Of a DNA stretch of 64,000 nucleotides, positions 53,883 through 60,109 are shown piece by piece. Origin of the DNA: Spirochaeta cellobiosiphila DSM 17781 (GTDB taxonomy: Bacteria; Spirochaetota; Spirochaetia; DSM-17781); assembly GCF_000426705.1 (NCBI RefSeq), contig NZ_AUFW01000012.1, positions 124,001-188,000 of the forward strand, written 5' to 3'. Below the pieces are notes generated by a model. It was given only the letters and a program-made list of their open reading frames with translations. It had not been told where the DNA came from and made no database searches. Each line of letters starts with the position of its first letter. The first letter of the stretch is position 1. The position numbers and the translations under genes were made by a program.

Positions 53883-55167
53883 GTTAAGTATTGTCAGTCT
53901 GTTCTTGTTCGTTATTATGTCTACTGGCCTATTCGCAGGAGGTAGTCAGGAATCGGGAAAAGTTACGGAGATCGATATGTATTTCCCCGTTGTTGTAGGG
54001 GGACCATTAACAAAAGTAATTGAAGAAATGTGTAATGATTTTATGACGCAGAACCCTGATGTAAAGGTTAATCCTATATATGCAGGTAGTTATTTTGATG
54101 CCATGGTTAAGGCTCAAACCGCTCAACAAGGGGGAGCTCCTCCTGCGGTAGCGGTCTTGTTATCAACAGAGCTTTTTACTCTCATCGATATGGATGCCAT
54201 TATCCCCATGGATGATTTTATCAAGAAGGATAACTTCCCTATTGATGATTTCTATTCTGCTTTTATGGAAAATGGTCAAACTCAGGGAAAAACTTGGGGC
54301 TTACCTTTCCAACGTTCCACTATCGTTATGTACTACAACAAGGATGCCTTCCGCAAAGCCGGTTTAGATCCTGAAAAGGCTCCTGCTACTTGGGAAGAAT
54401 TAGTAGAATATGGTCAAAAACTCACTGTCAAAGATGGGAATGGCAACACCACCCAATGGGGTGTAGAGATTCCTTCTACTGGCTACCAATACTGGATGGC
54501 TCAAGCCCTTACTATCCAAAGTGGTAAGAACTACATGAACCAACAAGGTAACCAAGTGTACTTCAATGATCCTGCTGCCATAGAAGCTCTTAGCTTCTGG
54601 AAAGATATGGGGCAGAAGTATGAGATCATGCCTAAGGGCATCATCGAATGGAAGACTGTTCCTTCTGACTTCCTTCAACAGAGGACGGCTATCATGTACC
54701 ACTCAACAGGGAACCTTACGAATATGAAAAACAACGCAACATTCGATTTTGGTGTGGCTTTCCTTCCTGCCAACAAGAGCTTCGGTTCTCCTACTGGTGG
54801 TGGTAACCTTTATATCTTCAAAGATATCTCTGATGCCCAAAAAGAAGCGGCTTGGAAGCTGGTTAAATTCTTAACTTCCCCTGAGATGACAGCCAAATGG
54901 TGTATTGCCACAGGTTATGTCGGAACCAGAGCGAGTGCCTTTGAAACTCCTGCCTTATCAGAATATGTCAAGGGATTCCCCTATGCTGCCGTGGCTCGCG
55001 ATCAGCTTCAGTATGCTAAGGCTGAGTTGTCTACCCATGAGAATGGTCAAGTGATCAAGATCATTAATGATAACATTCAGTCCGCTCTTACTGGTCAGGC
55101 ATCCCCTGAAGAGGCGTTGAACAAAGCCCAAAGTCAGACAGAAGAAATTCTAAAATCCTATAAGTAG
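53875..55167 (+). CDS. Ugp-like ABC transporter substrate-binding protein
   Basis: 430 residues with a signal peptide (1-22, ending GLFA/GG) lacking a lipobox. SBP family 1 features: FPVVVGGPLTKVIEEMCNDF, NPDVKVNPIYAGSYFDAMVK, the AVAVLLSTELFTLIDMDAII hinge, WGLPFQRSTIVMYYNKDAFR, and TGNLTNMKNNATFDFGVAFL. The opening resembles UgpB (glycerol-3-phosphate binding), supported by a GlpP gene at the operon's 3' side. Delivers its ligand to the two permeases downstream. No ATPase is encoded; a shared MsmK/UgpC-type subunit elsewhere is likely. Confidence 0.9.
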   Translation: MRKLSIVSLFLFVIMSTGLFAGGSQESGKVTEIDMYFPVVVGGPLTKVIEEMCNDFMTQNPDVKVNPIYAGSYFDAMVKAQTAQQGGAPPAVAVLLSTELFTLIDMDAIIPMDDFIKKDNFPIDDFYSAFMENGQTQGKTWGLPFQRSTIVMYYNKDAFRKAGLDPEKAPATWEELVEYGQKLTVKDGNGNTTQWGVEIPSTGYQYWMAQALTIQSGKNYMNQQGNQVYFNDPAAIEALSFWKDMGQKYEIMPKGIIEWKTVPSDFLQQRTAIMYHSTGNLTNMKNNATFDFGVAFLPANKSFGSPTGGGNLYIFKDISDAQKEAAWKLVKFLTSPEMTAKWCIATGYVGTRASAFETPALSEYVKGFPYAAVARDQLQYAKAELSTHENGQVIKIINDNIQSALTGQASPEEALNKAQSQTEEILKSYK

Positions 55168-55177
55168 GGACGGGGAT

Positions 55178-56077
55178 ATGTCACCAAGAAATAAAGGGAT
55201 ACTACAGGAGAATCTTAAGGCATGGATCTTTATTCTTCCTTCTTTTGTGTTTGTGTTTTTCTTTACTCTCTATCCCTTAGTGAGGAATCTTAAGTATTCC
55301 TTCCTCAGGAAGGATTTGGCTACAAAGGTCCCTTACTTCTATGGTTTAGAGAATTATAATCAAATGATCCATGATCCGGTGTTCTGGAAGACCTTAAGTA
55401 ATTCCCTGGTGTTTGCTTTGTGGACGGTGCCTCTTGGTATAGGGCTGGGGTTATTCCTGGCCCTTCTGGTCAACCAGAAGAACAAGACTACTGATAAGAG
55501 TTTACTCCGGGTCTTGTTCTTCTATCCCACGGTTATTCCCATGATCGCTGCGGCGAATATATGGATGTTTATCTTCACCCCTTCCTATGGGATCTTGGAT
55601 TCCTTTTTATCTGTCTTGGGAAGGGGGGATCATAACTGGTTAGGAGATCCTCACTTGGTCATCCCCTCTTTGATTGTGCTCTTTGTATGGAAGCATGCAG
55701 GTTACTTGATGATCTTCCTTTTGGCAGGGATGCAGAACATTGGTCACGATGTGTATGAAGCGGCTCGTCTCGATGGGGCTGGGCCAATACGTACCTTTTT
55801 CAGTCTGACCCTTCCTTTGTTAATGCCTACCTTGTTATTCGTGTTTGTGTTAACCATTACCTCTTCCTTCAAGTTGGTTGATCACCTGATGATCATGACT
55901 CATGGCGGTCCGGACAATGCTAGTAATATGCTCTTGTATTACATCTATGAGATGGCCTTTAGTTACTGGAATATTGGAAGAGCCTCGGCTTTGACCATTG
56001 TTCTCTTAGTTCTGCTTCTCCTTGTGGTAGCGGTTCAATTCCTGATATCTGATAGGAATATTCACTATGCTAGTTAA
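55178..56077 (+). CDS. ABC sugar/glycerol-phosphate permease (UgpA type)
   Basis: 299 residues, six membrane helices. ILPSFVFVFFFTLYPLVRNL, YGLENYNQMIHDPVFWKTLS and the EAA loop DVYEAARLDGAGPIRTFFSL are typical of MalF/UgpA permeases, and TSSFKLVDHLMIMTHGGPDN is the following conserved stretch. It overlaps the second permease gene by 11 bases. UgpA is the best match in context. Confidence 0.92.
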   Translation: MSPRNKGILQENLKAWIFILPSFVFVFFFTLYPLVRNLKYSFLRKDLATKVPYFYGLENYNQMIHDPVFWKTLSNSLVFALWTVPLGIGLGLFLALLVNQKNKTTDKSLLRVLFFYPTVIPMIAAANIWMFIFTPSYGILDSFLSVLGRGDHNWLGDPHLVIPSLIVLFVWKHAGYLMIFLLAGMQNIGHDVYEAARLDGAGPIRTFFSLTLPLLMPTLLFVFVLTITSSFKLVDHLMIMTHGGPDNASNMLLYYIYEMAFSYWNIGRASALTIVLLVLLLLVVAVQFLISDRNIHYAS

Positions 56078-56888
56078 GAAAGATCTGAGTTATAAGCTCT
56101 TTAAATATTCCCTGGCCACCCTGTTAGGTGTGGTGTGGTTCGTTCCTTTATTCTGGTTAGTCATAACCGCTTTCAAGGATAAGACCGCCGCATTGAATTT
56201 GTTCCAATTCCACTTTACTTTGAAGAACTTTGTCAGTGTGAGTCAGGGCGCGCCTTTTTTCCAATACTTTATGAATAGTATTTTTATCGCAGGAACGATC
56301 TTCTGTGTTCAGGTGATCACCATGACCTTTGGGGCCTATGCCTTTGCGAGGCTTCGCTTCTGGGGAAAGGAGATTCTCTTTCTCCTCTTCCTAGTACAGA
56401 TCATCATTCCTAATGAAGTCCTGATTGTACCGAATTACTTAACCATTAGGGATCTGCATCTGATTGATACGAAGCTGGCGATTATGCTTCCCTTCCTGGG
56501 GACTTCCTTGGGGATCTTCCTCTTGAGGCAAACCATCAAATCTATTCCTATGGATATGGAAGAAGCGGCCCGTCTGGATGGTTGTGGGACTCTGCGTATC
56601 TTATGGCATGTGATCATGCCCTTGAGTAAGCCTGCCTATGTGGCCTTTGGCTTAGTGTCCATCAGTTATCACTGGAATGACTTCCTCTGGCCTCTCATTG
56701 TGACGAACTCCGTCCATAACCGGCCTATGACGGTGGGGCTAGCCATCTACGCCATGTCCGCCGAAACGGGAGCCAAATGGGCGGAAACCTGTAGTGCCAC
56801 CCTTTTAGTTGTGGCCCCTTTGATAATCTTATTCATTGTGTTCCAGAAGCAGTTCATTAATAGCTTTATTAAGACGGGGATTAAGTAG
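56067..56888 (+). CDS. ABC sugar/glycerol-phosphate permease (UgpE type)
   Basis: 273 residues, six helices. VVWFVPLFWLVITAFKDKTA at the N-terminus, FGAYAFARLRFWGKEILFLL, the EAA loop DMEEAARLDGCGTLRILWHV and the final FIVFQKQFINSFIKTGIK are typical of MalG/UgpE. Partner of the preceding permease. Its 3' end overlaps the convergent GlpP gene by 8 bases. Confidence 0.92.
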   Translation: MLVKKDLSYKLFKYSLATLLGVVWFVPLFWLVITAFKDKTAALNLFQFHFTLKNFVSVSQGAPFFQYFMNSIFIAGTIFCVQVITMTFGAYAFARLRFWGKEILFLLFLVQIIIPNEVLIVPNYLTIRDLHLIDTKLAIMLPFLGTSLGIFLLRQTIKSIPMDMEEAARLDGCGTLRILWHVIMPLSKPAYVAFGLVSISYHWNDFLWPLIVTNSVHNRPMTVGLAIYAMSAETGAKWAETCSATLLVVAPLIILFIVFQKQFINSFIKTGIK

Positions 56889-57441
56889 GGTAGTTCCAAA
56901 GCTGGGGATTGCTGAGGGATACCGCATCCGCCCCAGCCTGGAAGGCGCTATCAATATCCCTCCTATCCCGAAGAAGTCCGGCGAGAATGATGGGACAATC
57001 AATACGGGACTTGAGTTCCTCTACGATGCTACCGGCTATCCCGGGCATGATCTCCACTCCGTCGGGCTTGGTCTCCTTGATGGAATCAATGGCCATATTC
57101 AGGGAATGGGTATCAATGAGGAAGGTCCGCTGGATGGTGAGAAAGCCTTCTTTTTTCGCCGCTCGTAAGGTACTGCTCTTGGTGGATACGATCCCCGCTG
57201 GCTTGATGAAGTCCTTGAGAAATCGTATGGATTCCCTATCAGAACTAAGGCCTTTGAGAAGGTCTGTGTGGATGAGGATGGGCTTGGTCTGGGTGTAAGT
57301 CTGGAATTGGGGTTTGATCAGATCATTCAATCCTCCATTGAGGAGAAGAACCATGGAGGCCTTGGATTGAATGGCCTGTTCTAACTGCTTGTACTGGCAG
57401 GCGGCAATCAAGGGATTAAGGGATAAATGTTTTGCTATCAT
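56881..57441 (-). CDS. glpP: GlpP-family glycerol uptake operon antiterminator-like protein
   Basis: 186 residues; AGGAG seven bases before the ATG. Pfam GlpP pattern over the whole length: PLIAACQYKQLEQAIQSKAS, VLLLNGGLNDL, PILIHTDLLKGLSSDRESIR, PAGIVSTKSSTLRAAKKEGF, DGVEIMPGIAGSIVEELKSR and PIILAGLLRDRRDIDSAFQA, then GADAVSLSNPQLW. A TIM-barrel RNA-binding protein that in Bacillus senses glycerol-3-phosphate and antiterminates glp mRNA. Position beside the Ugp-like transporter supports the glycerol-phosphate assignment. Confidence 0.9.
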   Translation of the reverse strand: MIAKHLSLNPLIAACQYKQLEQAIQSKASMVLLLNGGLNDLIKPQFQTYTQTKPILIHTDLLKGLSSDRESIRFLKDFIKPAGIVSTKSSTLRAAKKEGFLTIQRTFLIDTHSLNMAIDSIKETKPDGVEIMPGIAGSIVEELKSRIDCPIILAGLLRDRRDIDSAFQAGADAVSLSNPQLWNYPT

Positions 57442-57555
57442 AGGGACTCCTCTGTTGGAGACTATAGAGTTCTTTTATCAAGCTTGTATGGGCGTGTTTG
57501 TTAGTTTTGTGTTTGAAATGTCATGGTCTTCTAGTTTATTACACATTATATCCTA

Positions 57556-57594
57556 ATTGTTGACTTTGGCTCTTTGATCATCAACAATATTGTT
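57556..57594. promoter_or_regulatory. Nested inverted repeats upstream of deoD
   Basis: ATTGTTGA (57556-57563) is inverted as TCAACAAT (57581-57588), and the perfect palindrome AACAATATTGTT occupies 57583-57594. A TTGACT -35-like hexamer (57560-57565) sits inside the first arm. Likely operator for the purine nucleoside phosphorylase gene. Confidence 0.5.
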
Positions 57595-57641
57595 AGAATC
57601 GCCTAGAGATGATACAACTCATACTTTGTGGAGGATATTCG

Positions 57642-58340
57642 ATGAGTACACATATTGGGGCAAAGCCCGGAGATATCGCTGATAAGGTTTTGATGCCTGG
57701 TGATCCTCTGAGAGCCAAATGGGCTGCAGAGAAATTCCTGGACAATCCTGTTTGTTATAATGAAGTACGGGGTATGTACGGATTTACAGGAACATACAAG
57801 GGTAAGCGTGTGTCTATCCAGGGTAGTGGAATGGGAATGCCTTCCTTTTCGATCTATGCTAATGAATTGATTGATTCTTATGGGGCTAAGACCCTTATTC
57901 GTATAGGAAGCTGTGGAGGGATACTCCCAGAAGTGAAGGCCCGTGATGTGATTATTGCCATGACCGCCTCAACGGATAGCAACATGAATAAGCTTCGCTT
58001 CGGTGGTAAGGACTTTGCACCTTCGGCTGATCCTGAGTTATTTGTGAAGGCTGTAGAATACTGTAAGGCCCAGGATGTGAATTATAAAGCTGGGGGTATT
58101 GTGAGTATCGATAGCTTTTATAATCCTGATCCCGATGCCTGGAAGCTATGGGCAGAATACGGCATCCTTGGTATGGAGATGGAAGCTAATGCTCTGTACA
58201 CCATTGGAGCTTATAAAAAGGTTCAAACTTTGGCCATCTGTACCGTATCGGACAGCTTGGTTAATGGGGATGACCTACCTGCTAAGGAAAGGGAACAATC
58301 CTTTGCGGACATGGTGGAAGTGGCTTTAGAGATCTGCTAA
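57642..58340 (+). CDS. deoD: Purine nucleoside phosphorylase
   Basis: 232 residues from the ATG at 57642, preceded by GAGG; a longer in-frame reading lacks a ribosome site. DeoD hallmarks: MSTHIGAKPGDIADKVLMPG, DPLRAKWAAEKFL, YGFTGTYKGKRVSIQGSGMG, IRIGSCGGILPEVKARDVII, SIDSFYNPDP and MEMEANALYTIGAYKK. Cleaves purine (deoxy)ribonucleosides with phosphate, a salvage step. Ends in a clear terminator. Confidence 0.96.
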   Translation: MSTHIGAKPGDIADKVLMPGDPLRAKWAAEKFLDNPVCYNEVRGMYGFTGTYKGKRVSIQGSGMGMPSFSIYANELIDSYGAKTLIRIGSCGGILPEVKARDVIIAMTASTDSNMNKLRFGGKDFAPSADPELFVKAVEYCKAQDVNYKAGGIVSIDSFYNPDPDAWKLWAEYGILGMEMEANALYTIGAYKKVQTLAICTVSDSLVNGDDLPAKEREQSFADMVEVALEIC

Positions 58341-58367
58341 GACAGCTATCTCACTGCTTCCCGTCAT

Positions 58368-58391
58368 AAGCCCCGTTGGGGGCTTTTTTTA
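58368..58391 (+). terminator. Terminator after deoD
   Basis: AAGCCCC / GGGGCTT stem with loop GTTG and a seven-base T-run. It isolates deoD from the following structured region. Confidence 0.93.
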
Positions 58392-58504
58392 TGCCCTTTC
58401 CATCCCATACTCCTTGGAAACTCCCGTTGTTAAGTATTCTTGTTAAGCAGAATAAGAAAAAAGTGCGAAAAAACTTCCAATTCCTGAAAAAAACTTTCAA
58501 AAAA
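58392..58504. other. Phased A-tracts between deoD and the structured region
   Basis: Runs of 5-7 A centred near 58460, 58471, 58491 and 58502, roughly one or two helical turns apart, three of them continuing as ACTT. This is the pattern of intrinsically curved DNA. It would lie in or upstream of the promoter for the RNA and HU-type gene. Confidence 0.45.
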
Positions 58505-58911
58505 CTTCTCGATTTTCCCAAAACAGCTGAGAAGAAGCCTATGTAAGGGGAAGAACCAAAGCCCACAAGCCAAGGACCCAAGCATACCGGCTTTCACACC
58601 CCTCTCCTTACCCCCGAGCGTTGCTCAGGGAAATAAACAAAACAGAAAAGGAACAAGGTAAATTGTAAACTCCCAGGCTAAAGGCCACAGCCAAGGAGAA
58701 CAAAGCCTATAAGTTCCGGGCAAAGTAGCTAAAAGCTACCAGCTAGGCCAAAAGCAAAGTTCAAAGTAGTGAACTTGCCAGAAGGCCGAAAGTCGAAAGA
58801 TTTGTCCCAAGGACAAGGAAGAGATCTGAAGCCAAAGCGCAGTGTACTCCCTGTACATGAGCATTTGTCTTCAGGTCGATGACGCCGTAGTTGGGACAAA
58901 GATGAGACGCC
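58505..58911 (+). ncRNA. Candidate large structured RNA (leader of the HU/DUF4469 gene)
   Basis: No coding frame, but many nested complementary pairs. Checked helices: CTTCTC 58505/GAGAAG 58529; GTAAGGGGA 58543/TCTCCTTAC 58603, enclosing AAAGCC 58558/GGCTTT 58589; GAGC 58616/GCTC 58623; GGAAC 58650/GTTCC 58713, enclosing CTCC 58670/GGAG 58695 and GGCT 58676/AGCC 58689; GTAGCT 58725/AGCTAC 58734; GGCC 58746/GGCC 58784, enclosing AAGTTC 58757/GAACTT 58771; TTTGTCCCAA 58801/TTGGGACAAA 58891, enclosing GATCTGAAG 58823/CTTCAGGTC 58869 and TGTAC 58843/GTACA 58853. Two helices need G-U pairs that exist only in plus-strand RNA. It ends 3-14 bases before the HU-gene ribosome site, so a regulatory leader or a processed RNA are both possible. 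No known RNA family recognised. Confidence 0.55.
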
Positions 58912-58928
58912 CCAGGAGAGTTATATTT

Positions 58929-59627
58929 ATGATTAATTACTATTTACACCAAAACAAACTAGGAACAGCAAAAGAAGACAGCCTATTCATCGCCCGAGTC
59001 AAACCAAACCTTCATGTTAACCATGATGATATGATTGGCTTGATGGCAAACAAGAACACCACCGTATCCCGACAGGACATTGTGGTTGTTATGGATCTAC
59101 TAAAGGAAGTGTTAGAAGAACAACTGGTATTAGGAAATACGGTTAGTACGAACATTGGTCGCTTTTATGTATCCCTGGGAGGAGGCTTTGCTTCGACTTC
59201 CGATGAATATGATTCTACGAAACATAGCCTTAGGATAAAAGCTAAACCTAACACCCAATTAGTTAGTACTGTACAAGGTAAGAGTAGCGTTACCAGAGTT
59301 CGCTATAATCCTGTGACTCCTGTTATCGATACGATCTATGATATGACCAGTCAGAGCTTTAGTTCTGATCTAGTAGCAGGTGCTCTTATTGAACTTAGGG
59401 GGAACTTATTTAAGGGTGAAGATTCTGATAAGGCAGGTGTGTTCTTTATCAATTCTGATACGGATGTTGTGACTAAGATCAGCTCTGTTTATAGGACGTT
59501 GCCTTCTAGCATTTTGCTCTCTATACCCGAGGATTTGGAAGCAGGGAATTACACGGTTGAGGTTCGGACTATGTCGGGATCTGTGTTGAGAACTGGATCT
59601 TATTATGATGAAGTGACTGTTATGTAG
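58929..59627 (+). CDS. HU-like DNA-binding protein with DUF4469-type C-terminal domain
   Basis: 232 residues from the ATG at 58929 (AGGAG ten bases upstream); a longer in-frame reading would enter the structured RNA. The N-terminal 120 residues resemble HU/IHF-related proteins: NTTVSRQDIVVVMDLLKEVL, LVLGNTVSTNIGRFYVSLGG and KHSLRIKAKPNTQLV. The C-terminal 100 residues (VAGALIELRGNLFKGEDSDK, SSILLSIPEDLEAGNYTVEV) match DUF4469, an Ig-like domain found after HU-like domains in Bacteroidetes and spirochaetes. Probably a nucleoid or regulatory DNA-binding protein. Followed by a strong terminator. Confidence 0.87.
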   Translation: MINYYLHQNKLGTAKEDSLFIARVKPNLHVNHDDMIGLMANKNTTVSRQDIVVVMDLLKEVLEEQLVLGNTVSTNIGRFYVSLGGGFASTSDEYDSTKHSLRIKAKPNTQLVSTVQGKSSVTRVRYNPVTPVIDTIYDMTSQSFSSDLVAGALIELRGNLFKGEDSDKAGVFFINSDTDVVTKISSVYRTLPSSILLSIPEDLEAGNYTVEVRTMSGSVLRTGSYYDEVTVM

Positions 59628-59659
59628 ATCTCCCGTAGAACTTGTTTAAGTGATAATTT

Positions 59660-59693
59660 AAGCCCTCTTGGTTACGGCCAAGGGGGCTTTTTT
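59660..59693 (+). terminator. Terminator after the HU/DUF4469 gene
   Basis: AAGCCCTCTTGG pairs with CCAAGGGGGCTT (12 bp, one G-T) and is followed by TTTT. Confidence 0.93.
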
Positions 59694-59697
59694 ATTT

Positions 59698-59880
59698 GTC
59701 CAGTGGAGAATTCTGTAGGTGACAAGTGTGGGTGAGGGAATTTGTCAATTGAGGAATTCTGTCATTGTCAATTGTCAGGTGGTCTGGGTGACAGGCTAGA
59801 ATTGTGTGGGTGACAGGCTGAAATTCTGTCAGTGGCAATTGGGAGGGGTGAGATATGAGTGACAGTTGGGGTTTAGGATG
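59698..59880. repeat. G-rich degenerate repeat block
   Basis: Short units recur: GGGTGACAGGCT twice exactly (59786-59797 and 59808-59819, a 22-bp period), GAATTCTGT or AATTCTGT four times, and TGTCAATTG twice. Strand-biased (G/T rich on plus) and non-coding. It lies between the HU-gene terminator and AT-rich DNA of the helicase/TIR region. Confidence 0.65.
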
Positions 59881-60109
59881 ATATGGGAACACCAATTAAG
59901 ATACCTTTTTATGAACATGAATTTCATATATCACTAATCTGTCTTTCATATGGCCCTCTGAACAGTTGTTAATATTGTTCATAGCTATTGATTTTTTAAC
60001 TTTGATTGAAGATTTGGGTATAAAATGGTGATTATTTTGTAGTTTTTAGGATTTTATTTGATCACGGGAAAAGTTGAGATGTAATATGTTGTATAGAACA
60101 AAAGGATAA
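59881..60109. other. AT-rich upstream region of the helicase gene
   Basis: 229 bp without a gene. A possible promoter is TTAACT (59996-60001), 17 bp, TATAAA (60019-60024). ATGAA/TTCAT inverted repeats occur near 59911-59926. No attC or attI site was recognised here. Confidence 0.4.

Noticed and set aside
58650-58717. RNase P-like stretch (TGTAAACTCC ... GGAG ... GCC)
   Set aside because: It recalls the J11/12 area of RNase P RNA, but the flanking conserved blocks are missing, and an ACCGGCTT-like piece lies upstream instead of at the 3' end.
59698-59880. CRISPR array
   Set aside because: Units are irregular and degenerate, with no constant spacer length and no cas genes.
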